The position numbers and the translations under genes were made by a program. Below the pieces are notes generated by a model. It was not told where the DNA came from and did no database searches. It saw nothing but the letters and a program-made list of their open reading frames with translations. From Haladaptatus sp. R4 (GTDB lineage: Archaea; Halobacteriota; Halobacteria; Halobacteriales; Haladaptataceae), in the NCBI RefSeq assembly GCF_001625445.1, contig NZ_LWHG01000011.1, forward strand, positions 930,001-994,000: a DNA stretch of 64,000 nt, given 5' to 3'. Of the stretch, positions 34,214 to 43,465 are shown piece after piece. Numbering within the stretch: the first letter of the stretch is position 1; each line of letters starts with the position of its first letter.

Positions 34214-34317
34214 CGAACCTTTCGGGAGAGGCGACGCTGTCAGGTGGCATCGCTCCTCAGAAACGGATACGACGACCGGCACGGGATACGAGCTACCTCG
34301 GTCGGTCATTTCCAACG

Positions 34318-34581
34318 ATGCATACCACGAACTCACCCCACGAAACGACGAACGGATCGCGTTCAGGAGAGCGAATAAGCCAGCGCGTCGTGCTCGCCGT
34401 CGCGAATCGAGCGGACGTACAGGTAAACGAACTCCCACCGCTGTACGATTTCCTCGACCCCGACGCCCTCAACGCGGTCGTCAGGAGTAACGATGCCGAC
34501 CTCGAACTCTCGTTTTCGTTCGCAGGGTACCGAGTAACGGTCGAGAGTGACGGCACGGTTCAGGTCCGACAGGAAGCCTGA
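34318..34581 (+). CDS. HalOD1-type output domain protein
   Basis: 87-aa single-domain protein. The C-terminal 65 residues match the haloarchaeal HalOD1 output domain: VVLAVANRADVQVNELPPLY, DFLDPDALNAVV, and FAGYRVTVESDGTVQVRQE. HalOD1 occurs alone or fused to response-regulator receivers in haloarchaea and is thought to give a signalling output; its biochemistry is unknown. It could act with the HTH_10 regulator immediately upstream. Confidence 0.82.
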   Translation: MHTTNSPHETTNGSRSGERISQRVVLAVANRADVQVNELPPLYDFLDPDALNAVVRSNDADLELSFSFAGYRVTVESDGTVQVRQEA

Positions 34582-34646
34582 CGGACACGCTTCGAGTTTC
34601 TCACTGGTCATACGGAGCTATCGATGTCGATGGCTGCCGTCGGTCT

Positions 34647-35096
34647 CTATCCCTCCGTGAGCGCTTCCTTTCGACTGGTTATCTCCGTCGGGTGGAGGTG
34701 GAAGAACTCGAACGTCACTTCGCGCGAATCGCGTTCGAACAGGTCGACGAGCGGAATATCGACCCGTTGCACCCCCTGTACCACCTCCGAAGTGATGTCC
34801 GCTTCCGCCACCTCGTCCAACTCCCCCCTCACGACGACGCTCCGCCAGCCATCGTCCGTGTGGTCGTAGGTGACGAACGTGACCGGGCGGTCGATGACTT
34901 CGTCGCGCTCGCCGCCTTGCTCGACCGCGAGTCGGAAGTAGAAGTGGACGTCGGTCGGGTCGTAGCCGTACGACACCGGCACCGAGTACGGCGATTCGTC
35001 GATACCTATCGGAAACGAGATGACGCCCGTTCCGCCGCTGGTGAGAAATTCGTCCCGCTCTTCGTCGTCCATTCGGACGGATTCGATGTCCCCCAT
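34647..35096 (-). CDS. Pyridoxamine 5'-phosphate oxidase-like flavin-binding protein (paralogue 2)
   Basis: 149 aa, MGDIESVRMDDEERDEFLTS. Same length and domain as the gene at 12292 (paralogue 1), with shared SGGTGVISF, VSYGYDPTDVHFYFR, RPVTFVTYDHTDDGWRSVVV and RVDIPLVDLFERDSREVTF. Both belong to the split-barrel PNPOx superfamily, so this is a dispersed gene duplication in opposite orientation. The ligand is unknown. The stop lies near a HalOD1 gene running the other way. Confidence 0.8.
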   Translation of the reverse strand: MGDIESVRMDDEERDEFLTSGGTGVISFPIGIDESPYSVPVSYGYDPTDVHFYFRLAVEQGGERDEVIDRPVTFVTYDHTDDGWRSVVVRGELDEVAEADITSEVVQGVQRVDIPLVDLFERDSREVTFEFFHLHPTEITSRKEALTEG

Positions 35097-35112
35097 GGCA
35101 ACCGAAGTACGT

Positions 35113-35203
35113 CACGCTGGTCGAAAAAGGTGGGTGGTCACGCCGGTCGAAAAAGGTGGGTGGTCACGCCGGTCGAAAAAGGTGGGTGGTCACGCTGGTC
35201 GAA
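35113..35203 (+). repeat. 26-bp tandem repeat before phzF-like gene
   Basis: About 3.5 copies of CACGCTGGTCGAAAAAGGTG followed by GGTGGT, starting at 35113, 35139, 35165 and 35191. They lie in the roughly 200-bp gap between paralogue 2 (divergent) and the PhzF gene. The T/C variation (CACGCT/CACGCC) alternates between copies. Confidence 0.85.
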
Positions 35204-35294
35204 TTTCGTGGATTGTGGAACGAACAGAGGGAACACCGAGAACCGGGGGAACATCGATGGGAACCAATTTCTCCCGCCGCGGAGACGGTTACGT

Positions 35295-36182
35295 ATGGCG
35301 GACAACCGATTTCACGTGGTGGACGTGTTCGCACAGGAACAGTACGCGGGTAATCAACTCGCCGTCGTCCACGATACGGCGTCGATGGCCGGAGACGAGA
35401 TGTTGGAGATCACTCGCGAGACGAACTTCTCCGAGGCGACGTTCATCGATTCGCCGGAAACGAGGGACGGCGGATACGACGTGCGCATCTTCGACCCCGC
35501 GGAGGAGATTCCGTTCGCCGGTCACCCGACGCTCGGGACGGCGTTCGTGATCCGCGAGTTCGTCCGCGACGACTCCCCCGACGAACTCACGCTCAACCTC
35601 GGTGTCGGGCAAATCCCCGTCCACGTCGAGCGCGACGAGGACGGCAACGAATTGTTCTGGATGAACCAAGTACCACCGACGTTCGGAGAGACCGTCCCGC
35701 ACTCCCTCGCCGCGAAGGTTCTCGGTCTCGAAGCGAGCGACGTGGACGACGCGTTTCCCGTCCAGATCGTTTCGACCGGTTTGCCGACGCTCGTCGTCCC
35801 GCTTCGGTCGCTCGGTGCGGTTCGGCGGGCCGAGACGAACCACGAGCCGTACTACGAGGAGTTCATCGAACCGTACGGCGGTCACAACGTCGTCCTCTTC
35901 GCGCCGGAAGCGGAGGACGAAAACGACATCCACGCGCGAGTGTTCGCTGACTACGCTGGCATTCCGGAGGACCCCGCCACTGGGTCCTCGAACGGCTGTC
36001 TGGCGGCGTGGCTGGTCGAACACGAATACTTCGATACGAGCGAAATCGACGTTCGAGTCGAACAAGGGTACGAGATGGGCCGTCCGTCGCTCCTCCACCT
36101 CCGCGCGTCGAAAGCGGACGACGTCATCGACGTCGAGGTCGGCGGCCGAGTGATTCCGGTCGCCGAAGGACGGTTGTTGTAG
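35295..36182 (+). CDS. PhzF-family isomerase
   Basis: 295 aa from MADNRFHVVDVFAQEQYAGN; the frame is open much further upstream but only as a shadow of the oxidase-like gene. Family features: QEQYAGNQLAVVHDTASM, the catalytic-Glu segment TNFSEATFIDSPE, FDPAEEIPFAGHPTLGTAFV, and EDPATGSSNGCLAAWLVEH. PhzF-like proteins isomerise or epimerise small carboxylic acids; no phenazine genes are present, so the substrate is unknown. Confidence 0.9.
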   Translation: MADNRFHVVDVFAQEQYAGNQLAVVHDTASMAGDEMLEITRETNFSEATFIDSPETRDGGYDVRIFDPAEEIPFAGHPTLGTAFVIREFVRDDSPDELTLNLGVGQIPVHVERDEDGNELFWMNQVPPTFGETVPHSLAAKVLGLEASDVDDAFPVQIVSTGLPTLVVPLRSLGAVRRAETNHEPYYEEFIEPYGGHNVVLFAPEAEDENDIHARVFADYAGIPEDPATGSSNGCLAAWLVEHEYFDTSEIDVRVEQGYEMGRPSLLHLRASKADDVIDVEVGGRVIPVAEGRLL

Positions 36183-36317
36183 AGCCTATCGGAAAACCGT
36201 TCGAAACTGCGGTCATTTCATTCGTCCATTCGTCCGCTCGTCGTCATTTCGTGTTCGCCCGTCTGTTCGTTCGCTCGTCCGCCCGTCCGATCGCGTTATC
36301 TCGTCGTTATTTCGTCG
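36183..36317. other. Intergenic low-complexity stretch rich in CGTCCGTTCGT-type repeats
   Basis: The 135-bp gap between PhzF and arsC consists largely of variations on TCGTCCGTTCGCTCGTC and CGTCGTCATTTC. I see no gene or clear signal in it. Confidence 0.4.
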
Positions 36318-36833
36318 TCATTTCTCCGTGACTTCGTCGAACAGTTCCGCCACGCGCCGTTCGATCTCGTCCCGGATCTCACGGACTTGCTCGACGTCGT
36401 TTCCATCGGGATCGGACAGCGCCCAATCCCGCACGTCTACGTCGGTGCCGACCTCGCCGACGTCGAGCGTCGAACAGCCCATGGTCGCCACGTAGTCGCA
36501 CGTCCGGAGTTCTTCGATGGAAATCTCGCGCGGCGTACGGTCTGTGAGGTCGAATCCGACCTCGGCCATGACCTCGACCACGACGTCGTGGACGTGGTCC
36601 GCCGGGTATGTTCCGCCGGTCAACAGCTCGATTTCGTTTTCGAGGCCGCGACGCTCGACCTCGCGCTCGGCGAACGCGAGCGACATCTGGCTACGCCCCG
36701 CATTCTGGACGCACATGAAGGCGATTCGAGTGAGATTCGGTTCGGTGTCGAATTTTCGGGTGGGATCCGATTCGGTGTCGAATTTTCGAGTAGCGTCCGT
36801 TTCGGTGTCGGATCGGGTGGTTGGTTCGGTCAT
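36318..36833 (-). CDS. arsC: Arsenate reductase (low-molecular-weight phosphatase type)
   Basis: 171 aa from MTEPTTRSDTETDATRKFDT. The phosphatase loop is CVQNAGRSQMS (C-x5-R), as in thioredoxin-coupled arsenate reductases and LMW phosphatases, and AEVGFDLTDRTPREIS, then ATMGCSTLDVGE (a possible resolving Cys) follow. An N-terminal repeat (TRKFDTES, TRKFDTEP) precedes the domain and has no family counterpart. It is the last gene of arsR-acr3-arsC. Role: reduces As(V) to As(III) for export. Confidence 0.9.
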   Translation of the reverse strand: MTEPTTRSDTETDATRKFDTESDPTRKFDTEPNLTRIAFMCVQNAGRSQMSLAFAEREVERRGLENEIELLTGGTYPADHVHDVVVEVMAEVGFDLTDRTPREISIEELRTCDYVATMGCSTLDVGEVGTDVDVRDWALSDPDGNDVEQVREIRDEIERRVAELFDEVTEK

Positions 36834-36865
36834 GGTGTTAGAATCGTGATTTTCGTTCGTCGTGA

Positions 36866-37939
36866 TCAGTCGGTGGGGAGTTCGCCGGGAACGCTCGATT
36901 GGCCGTCGAAGAGTCGATGTTTGGTGGCGAGCGCGACCCGCACGAGGGCCAGCATCACCGGGACTTCGATGAGCGGGCCGACGACGGTCGCCAGCGCGAC
37001 GTTGCTCCCGATACCGAAGACGGCGACTGCGACCGCGATGGCCAACTCGAAGTTGTTCGAGGCGGCCGTGAACGCGAGGCTCACGCTTTCGGTGTAGTCG
37101 AAGCCGAGGAACGCACTGAGTCCGTACGCGACGGTCCACACCCCGACGAAGAAGACGAGCAGTGGAACCGCGATGAGCACGATTTGCCCGGGGTTCGAGA
37201 CGATGTACTCGCCCTTCAGCGCGAACATCACGACGACCGTGAACAGCAGTCCGAGCAGTCCGAGCGGACCGATTCGCGGGATGACTCGTTCGTAGTACGT
37301 TTCCCGCCCGACGGTTCGGAACGCGAGTCGTTGTGTGAGATAACCGAGTGCGAGCGGGAGACCGAGGAAGACGAGGACCATCCGTGCGATGAGTCCCATC
37401 GAGACGTGTACTGCCGTCCCCCGGAGGACGGTGAGGAAGAGGAACGCGTACGGGACGAACAGCACGATTTGGAGGAGGCTGTTGACGCCGACGCAGACCG
37501 CACACATCTCCCCGTTCCCGGCCGCGAGTTCGTTCCAGACGAGTACCATCGCGATGCAGGGCGCGATGCCGACGATGATGAGGCCGGTGACGAAGTCGGG
37601 ATAGCCGTCGAGGAAGAACACGGCGAGGCCGTACATGAAAAACGGCGCGACGAGCCAGTTGAACGCGAGCGTCAGGCCGATTTCCGCCCGCGCCGTCCGC
37701 GTCACTTCCGGAATTTTCCCGTACTCGATTTCGGCCATGATGGGGAAGATCATCACGAACAGGCCGACCGCGATGGGGAGGCTCGTCCCGTGCCACGAGA
37801 CCGCATCGAGCGCGTCGGCAACGCCGGGAACGAACTCCCCGAGGGCGACCCCGACGATCATCGCGAGTCCGATCCAGACGGTGAGGTAGCGGTCGAGGAG
37901 GGGGAGGGCGTCGCCCTCCGAAGCAAGTTCGCCGCTCAC
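36866..37939 (-). CDS. acr3: ACR3-family arsenite efflux transporter
   Basis: 357-aa membrane protein with about ten hydrophobic segments. Landmarks: IGLTLAFNWLVAPFFMYGLA, GIAPCIAMVLVWNELAAGNG (family Cys in APCIAMV), and SLAFTAASNNFELAIAVAVA (the conserved ASNNFELAIA). Exports arsenite or antimonite using the proton motive force. It overlaps the ArsR stop by 4 nt (ATGA) and is followed after about 30 nt by arsC. Confidence 0.96.
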   Translation of the reverse strand: MSGELASEGDALPLLDRYLTVWIGLAMIVGVALGEFVPGVADALDAVSWHGTSLPIAVGLFVMIFPIMAEIEYGKIPEVTRTARAEIGLTLAFNWLVAPFFMYGLAVFFLDGYPDFVTGLIIVGIAPCIAMVLVWNELAAGNGEMCAVCVGVNSLLQIVLFVPYAFLFLTVLRGTAVHVSMGLIARMVLVFLGLPLALGYLTQRLAFRTVGRETYYERVIPRIGPLGLLGLLFTVVVMFALKGEYIVSNPGQIVLIAVPLLVFFVGVWTVAYGLSAFLGFDYTESVSLAFTAASNNFELAIAVAVAVFGIGSNVALATVVGPLIEVPVMLALVRVALATKHRLFDGQSSVPGELPTD

Positions 37940-38328
37940 GCGGAACGCACCTCGCGGTCCGCCGTCGAGAATAGCTCATCGGCGAGCGACGTTGCGGCGT
38001 AGTAGCGCCAGTTTCCGTCCTTTCGACGGGCGAGGAGACCGGCATCCACGAGGTCCGAGAGGGCGTGACTGACCGCGCTCTCGCTCACGTCCACGAGGGG
38101 TTCGAGTTCGCAGACACAGAGTTCGTCGTCGGCGGCGACGAGTGCACGCGCGAGTCGATACCTCGTTTCGTTGCCGAGCACCGCGAATATCGGTCGCGTC
38201 CGGTCGTCACGAAACGCCGTCTCGGCGAGCGTTTCCAGTTCGTCGAGTCGGTGTTCGACGTCCGCGTCACAACACTCCCCGAGTTCGTCGGTGAGCAACC
38301 GTCTGATTCGAGCGTTCGTTCCGGCCAT
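37936..38328 (-). CDS. arsR: ArsR-family transcriptional regulator
   Basis: 130-aa winged-helix repressor. The metal site is ELCVCELEPL (CxC as in arsenic-responsive ArsR) with an extra Cys pair ECCD at about 18-21. The HTH is at about 75-100 (VSESAVSHALSDLVDAGLLA). A TATA-like box 25-32 nt before the ATG gives a leaderless transcript. Part of arsR-acr3-arsC; it should repress the operon until As(III) binds. The rfcL gene starts divergently 163 nt away. Confidence 0.92.
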   Translation of the reverse strand: MAGTNARIRRLLTDELGECCDADVEHRLDELETLAETAFRDDRTRPIFAVLGNETRYRLARALVAADDELCVCELEPLVDVSESAVSHALSDLVDAGLLARRKDGNWRYYAATSLADELFSTADREVRSA

Positions 38329-38349
38329 CGGGAGCTAGTTGAAAGAAGA

Positions 38350-38359
38350 TTCATATAGG
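38350..38359 (-). promoter_or_regulatory. TATA-like promoter of arsR
   Basis: Minus-strand CCTATATGAA, centred about 27 nt upstream of the arsR ATG, fits a leaderless transcript. Confidence 0.45.
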
Positions 38360-38363
38360 TGTT

Positions 38364-38384
38364 CTGAATTGAACTGTGGTTCAG
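38364..38384. promoter_or_regulatory. Dyad upstream of arsR, candidate ArsR operator
   Basis: CTGAA (38364-38368) and TTCAG (38380-38384) flank an inner GAAC-TGTG-GTTC dyad (38371-38382), giving a double inverted repeat directly upstream of the TATA box. Position suits occlusion of the basal factors by ArsR. Inferred from symmetry only. Confidence 0.5.
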
Positions 38385-38491
38385 ATAGAGTGAGTCGTCG
38401 GATGCGGCGTCGAAGGTATTTGGCCGCTCGACAGGACGAACCGGACCGTGCTCCGCAACCACTAAACGGACTACATTCCTACACTCGTTCA

Positions 38492-39961
38492 ATGGTAGAC
38501 TGGACGGAGAAGTATCGCCCGACCACGCTTTCGGAGGTCCGGGGGAACAACAAGGCCCGTGATCAACTCAAAAAGTGGGCCGATACGTGGGAGAATCACG
38601 GGGACGCCGTCATCCTCCACGGTAGCCCCGGCGTCGGGAAGACGTCGGCGGCCCACGCGCTGGCGAACGACATGGGCTGGCCGACCATCGAACTGAACGC
38701 CAGCGACCAGCGGACCGGCGACGTCGTCAAACGCATCGCGGGCGAGGCGGCGAAGAGCGGCACCCTCACCGGCGGCACGTCGGGACGACGAATCGTCATC
38801 ATGGACGAGGCGGACAACCTGACGCACAACGCCGACCGCGGCGGTTCGCGGGCCATCACGGACGTGGTGAAATCGGCGAACCAACCGCTCGTCCTCATCG
38901 CGAACGAGTTCTACGACATGTCGAACTCGCTGCGAGACGCCTGTGAAACCATCGAGTTCCGCGACGTGTCGGCCCGGAGCATCGTCCCCGCGCTTCGGGA
39001 CATCTGCCGACAGGAGGACATCGAGTACGACGACGACGCGCTCGATGCCATCGCCGAAAACGACAGCGGCGACCTGCGCTCCGCGGTGAACGACCTGCAA
39101 GCGGTCGCAACTACTGGCGGACGGTTGACGCGCGAGGACGTGGTGACGGGCGAGCGCGACACGACCAGCGGCATCTTCGACTTCCTCGACGACCTGATCA
39201 AGAAACAGGACGCCGAGGGCGCGCTGAAGGCGTCCTACGACGTGGACGAGACGCCCGATAACATGCTGAACTGGATCGAGGACAACCTGCCGAAGGATTA
39301 CGAGGGACAAGAACTCGCGGACGCCTACGGCTACATGGCCAACGCGGACCGCTGGCTCGGGCGGGTGCGGGCCACGCAGAACTACAAGTACTGGCGCTAC
39401 GCGGGCGACAACATGACCGCCGGGGTGGCCGTCGCCAGAAATGGAACGAAGGGCGGATGGACGCGCTACGGCCCGCCGAGTTACTGGCGAAAGCTCGGCA
39501 GTTCGCGCGGCAAGCGTGACACGCGGGACTACATCGCCCGGAAGATAGCCGAGGAGAGCGGCATCAGCATGAGCACGGCCCGCCGCGAAGTCATTCCGTT
39601 TCTCTCCGAGATGACTCATCACTGCAAGAACCGGGAGTTGACCGTGACGATGGCGGCGCGCTACGATTTGGAGGAAAAGCACGTCTCCTTCGTCACGGGC
39701 AGCGGGAAGACGACGAACAAGGTCGAGAAAATCGTGGCCGACGCCGAGGAACGAAAGAGCGAACTCGCCATCGAACATTCGGGTGGGGCCTTCGAGGAGT
39801 TCGCGGCGGATTCGGCGTCGGACGACGCCGAATCCGCGGATGGAGGGGCGGATACCGCGGAAGAGGCGGAAATCGAAGCGCAGGAGTCGGCGGCGGACCC
39901 CGAACCGACGGACGCTCCCGAATCCGACGACGGCCAGTCCGGACTCGGCGACTTCTTGTAG
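38492..39961 (+). CDS. rfcL: Replication factor C large subunit
   Basis: Clamp loader large subunit, 489 aa from MVDWTEKYRPTTLSEVRGNN; 51 further upstream codons are rejected because they lack homology. Walker A HGSPGVGKT at about 43-51, Walker B with MDEAD, and the acidic Glu/Asp-rich tail are present. The last eight residues, QSGLGDFL, form a PIP box that binds the PCNA clamp. It lies 12 kb from orc1 but is not in its operon. Loads PCNA at primer ends during replication and repair. Confidence 0.97.
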   Translation: MVDWTEKYRPTTLSEVRGNNKARDQLKKWADTWENHGDAVILHGSPGVGKTSAAHALANDMGWPTIELNASDQRTGDVVKRIAGEAAKSGTLTGGTSGRRIVIMDEADNLTHNADRGGSRAITDVVKSANQPLVLIANEFYDMSNSLRDACETIEFRDVSARSIVPALRDICRQEDIEYDDDALDAIAENDSGDLRSAVNDLQAVATTGGRLTREDVVTGERDTTSGIFDFLDDLIKKQDAEGALKASYDVDETPDNMLNWIEDNLPKDYEGQELADAYGYMANADRWLGRVRATQNYKYWRYAGDNMTAGVAVARNGTKGGWTRYGPPSYWRKLGSSRGKRDTRDYIARKIAEESGISMSTARREVIPFLSEMTHHCKNRELTVTMAARYDLEEKHVSFVTGSGKTTNKVEKIVADAEERKSELAIEHSGGAFEEFAADSASDDAESADGGADTAEEAEIEAQESAADPEPTDAPESDDGQSGLGDFL

Positions 39962-40123
39962 GCGGTTTCGCGTTCAGTTTCCCGGTTCCGAATTCCACTC
40001 GTCGTCCGCGGGCCTGAGCGTGATGGGGTCGTTTTCGGGAAAGATCGGACTGGGTATGACGACGACGTTCGTATTCTGGCGATGGAAAAGTACACTAGGT
40101 GGAGGATAGAATGAAACCCCGTC

Positions 40124-41838
40124 TCAGTACGGGAAGATCCGGAAGCTCCCGGGGAGGAAGAATCCGAGGGTGAGGAACAGGACCGCCGCAATGCTCGCAC
40201 AGAGGACGGCGTAGGGAATCTGTGTCCGGACGTGAACGAGGTGGTCGCTGCCGCTGGTCGAGGACGCGAGAACGGTGGTGTCGCTGATCGGCGAACTGTG
40301 GTCGCCGAAGATGCCGCCACTGAACACCGCGCCCATGACGAGCGGGAGGTTCGCGCCGGTGGTGAACGCGATGGGGATGGCGATGGGGAACATGATGCCG
40401 TAGGTGGACCACGAACTGCCGTCGGAGAAACTCACCATGCTGGTGATGAGGAATAGCGAGACAGGAACGAGTTGCGGCGGCACGCCGGAGAAGTTGTTGG
40501 TGACGAACGAGGAGATATCGAGCAGGGAGACGGCGTTCTGGATGGAACTGGCGAACATCAGAATGACCGCCGCGAGCAGGATGCCCTTGAACCCGCGCGT
40601 CATCGCCTCCGTCGCGTCCTTGTTGCTCGGGATGTCGCCTTTCACGCGGTAGAGGATGAACGCGACGACGAGCGCCGAGAACGAGGCGAGGCCGAGTTGA
40701 ACGCCGCCGATGTTGAACGACCACTTCCCGCTGCCGGGGAGAACGAGGTGATAGCCGCCGAGCGAGAACAGGGTGTTCATGTGCGGCGCTTGGATGACCG
40801 GACTCCCCCGCCAGAACATCGCGCTCAGGCCGACGATGATCATCGTCACGATGGGAATGGCGAAGTTACGCCAGTCGGGCGTTGCGGTGTCCGACATCTC
40901 GTACTCGTCTATCTCGTCGGAAATCATCGGTTCGTGGTCGTCGCCGACGACGCCGCCGCCGTTGCGCGCCCGCGACTCCTCGTCCCCCATGCCCATGATG
41001 TTGGGGACGACCTGCCACGCGACGAGTCCGGCGATGATGAGCGCGGCCCACGAATAGAAACCGAAGAAGATGCTGTTGAAGAACAGCGGCCAAATCTGAT
41101 TCGTCACGGCGTGGGCTTTGTCGCCCTGCCCTGCGACGTACTGGCTCATCCCGTCGGGGAGTTTGTCCTGTTTCTGTGCGGTGACGAGCGCCTTTCCGAT
41201 GAATCCGATGAGCGCCGCACCCCACGTCGAGTAAAAGGCGAGTCGGGCGGCGGGACTGCCAGCGGAATCGACGTAGTAGGCGAGTTTGGCCCGTGAGACA
41301 TTGTACTTGTCCGTCAGCGGGCGCATCATCGATCCGACCACCAGACAGTTGAAGTAGTCGTCGATGTGGATGATGATCCCCGCGAGGAACGCCGCCTTCT
41401 CCGCGTCAGCGGTGAATCGGTCCGTGCGGTGAGGGCTTCGAGGACGCCACGAAGCGCGCCGGACCGGATCATCAACCCGATCACCCCGCCGATGGCGAAA
41501 ATCGCCAGCAGGACGTTCTCGACGTACCACGAGTCCGAGAACATCGGCGAAGTGGCCATTATCGTCGGGACGTGTTTCAGGCCGAATATCCCGCCGAGAA
41601 CGTTTCCCGCCGTTATCGGGCCGAACGACGTATGCAAAAGCGACGTTTTCGGAATCAGGACGTCCCCCATGAAATGCTTCGGAACGCCCGCGGACCCCGG
41701 CTTCAACGCACCGTAAACCACACCGGCGCTGGCGATTCCGGCGAACAGCCCGATGATCGCGTCGCGTGAATACCACGCGAGGCTGATGGCGACCAGTGCC
41801 GGAATAACGGACCAGACGCCCGCATGAATCGTATCCAT
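40124..41838 (-). pseudogene. nhaC: Na+/H+ antiporter NhaC family, frameshifted
   Basis: Membrane antiporter. The N-terminal frame from MDTIHAGVWSVIPALVAISL to ALRGVLEALTART ends in junk after about 41419; the next frame continues as RFTADAEKAAFLAGIIIHID, VVGSMMRPLTDKYNVSRAKL and on through about ten hydrophobic segments to FFLPGSFRIFPY. Adding one C to the CC at the junction merges both into about 570 aa, normal for NhaC of this branch. Likely a sequencing deletion, since the surrounding sequence shows no decay. Function: sodium extrusion and pH control. Confidence 0.85.
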
Positions 41839-41954
41839 ACCCTTGTTCCCGACCAGCCGAATAAATGGGTTTTGGCATACCAACGGTCGGGAGGCGGGGA
41901 AATTCCGCGTCACCGTATATATCGTTACGCCCGAAGAACTAGCAGGAATACACG

Positions 41955-42464
41955 ATGACCGACTTCACCATCCGTCGGTTCGAATCGTCGGATACAGAAC
42001 GGATTCGGGAACTGCACGAGGAAGCGATGCGGGTAGAAGGAGCGTACGACGAAAACATCCCTGACACCGATCTGGAACGGGTCGAGGAGGAGTACCTCTC
42101 GGACGGCGAGTTCCTCGTCGGTCTGTTCGGCGGAAAAATCGTCGCGATGGGCGCGATACGATCCGTTTCGGAGTCGATGGCCGAACTTCACGAGACGAAA
42201 GCCACTCCGGTAGCGGAACTCAAACGGATGCGGGTGGACCCCGACCATCAGCGCCGGGGGTACGGTCAGCGGATCTACGACGCACTCGAATCGACCGCGA
42301 GAGAGCAGGGCTACCGTGAACTCGTTCTGGATACGAGCCCCACGCTGGATGGCGCACAGCGATTATACGAGGGGAACGGCTTCCAGCGCGAACGCCACGT
42401 CGAACTCGACGCGTTCGACGGATCCATCGAGTTGCTCCTCTACCGAAAACCGCTGTCGGACTAA
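41955..42464 (+). CDS. GNAT acetyltransferase
   Basis: 169 aa, MTDFTIRRFESSDTERIREL. The acetyl-CoA-binding segment is MRVDPDHQRRGYGQRIYDAL (R-R-G-Y-G), with LVLDTSPTLDGAQRLYEGNG F at the C-terminal part of the fold. Its 3' end overlaps the convergent BAAT-hydrolase gene by 4 nt. Substrate unknown. Confidence 0.88.
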   Translation: MTDFTIRRFESSDTERIRELHEEAMRVEGAYDENIPDTDLERVEEEYLSDGEFLVGLFGGKIVAMGAIRSVSESMAELHETKATPVAELKRMRVDPDHQRRGYGQRIYDALESTAREQGYRELVLDTSPTLDGAQRLYEGNGFQRERHVELDAFDGSIELLLYRKPLSD

Positions 42465-43390
42465 CGACGGCTATCGCCGTTGGGGTCGAGTCCGTTTTTC
42501 AGACAGCGAAGCACGTGATACCACGCGTCCGCCGAGGCGAACGCGTTAGTCCTGTTCGTTCCCCCGAATCGGTGTTCGCCGTCGGCCGGGTCGTTCCCGC
42601 CGAACCGATAGGGAACTCGAATCGCGTGTCCCGCGTCGGGATAGGATCGATGTTCGACCGTACACGGGTGATCGTGGCGTTCGAGTCGTTCGGCCACACG
42701 GTCGGCCAGCATCGCCGAGGGCCACACTTCGTCAGATCCCCCCGAAATCAGCGTCACCGGCCCTTCGATGTTTTCGACTTCGATGGTCGCCTCGTCCAAT
42801 CGTTCGTCAGTTGCGCCCTCGATTGCCATCGTGGACGCGTCCGGTGCGTCCTTCTCCAGTGCGTCGGTCAAGCCGTCTTGTTGTTCGGCGACGTATCGTT
42901 CGACCGGCAGATACGGAACTGGTTCACCGTCTACCGTCCATGCAGCACACTCCTCCTCGACGCCAGCCATCCACGTGGGGGCGGGGAAGGAGTAGCAACT
43001 CGGTACGTATGCGGCGACGGCACCGAGACGCTCGAAGTGGCTCGCAGCGAGCAGGGCGGCCTCACCACCGCGAGAGAACCCGACGACACCTACCTGTGTA
43101 CCGGCAGCGTTCGGCCGTTTGAGGAGCCATTCGGCGGCGTCGCGGAACCGCGAGAGGGGTATTTCGGCCAGCGCATTGGAAACTCCCGGAGCACCGAAAT
43201 AGCTCACACAAAACGCCGTGTAGCCGTGTTCGGCCAACCGTGCGGCGTAGGTTCGTTCGTACTCTCCCGCACCGCCGCTTCCGTGCAGTATCAAGACGCC
43301 GGGATGTGGTCCCGGACCGAGTCCGGAATACAACTCCCCCGTTACTCTGTCCGTTCGAATCGAGCGGCCGGAGAGGAAGGCTTCACCCAT
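42461..43390 (-). CDS. Alpha/beta hydrolase, acyl-CoA thioesterase/BAAT C-terminal type
   Basis: 309-aa alpha/beta hydrolase starting MGEAFLSGRSIRTDRVTGEL. The oxyanion/nucleophile regions are GVLILHGSGGAGEYERTYAA and VGVVGFSRGGEAALLAASHF (nucleophile Ser in G-F-S-R-G). The probable acid is in ISGGSDEVWPSAMLADRVAE and the His in YPDAGHAIRVPYRFGG, giving a full triad. This fits the BAAT C-terminal or dienelactone-hydrolase class; the acyl substrate is not predictable. Confidence 0.87.
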   Translation of the reverse strand: MGEAFLSGRSIRTDRVTGELYSGLGPGPHPGVLILHGSGGAGEYERTYAARLAEHGYTAFCVSYFGAPGVSNALAEIPLSRFRDAAEWLLKRPNAAGTQVGVVGFSRGGEAALLAASHFERLGAVAAYVPSCYSFPAPTWMAGVEEECAAWTVDGEPVPYLPVERYVAEQQDGLTDALEKDAPDASTMAIEGATDERLDEATIEVENIEGPVTLISGGSDEVWPSAMLADRVAERLERHDHPCTVEHRSYPDAGHAIRVPYRFGGNDPADGEHRFGGTNRTNAFASADAWYHVLRCLKNGLDPNGDSRR

Positions 43391-43465
43391 GCCTGTGCTG
43401 TCGTGGATCCGGGAGTATAAAATCCCTCACGAGTCATCGCCGGATCACCAACAAAAACCTACCCG

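Noticed and set aside
36899-38002. 367-codon forward ORF opposite acr3
   Set aside because: Highly charged antisense translation of a membrane protein gene, a typical artefact.
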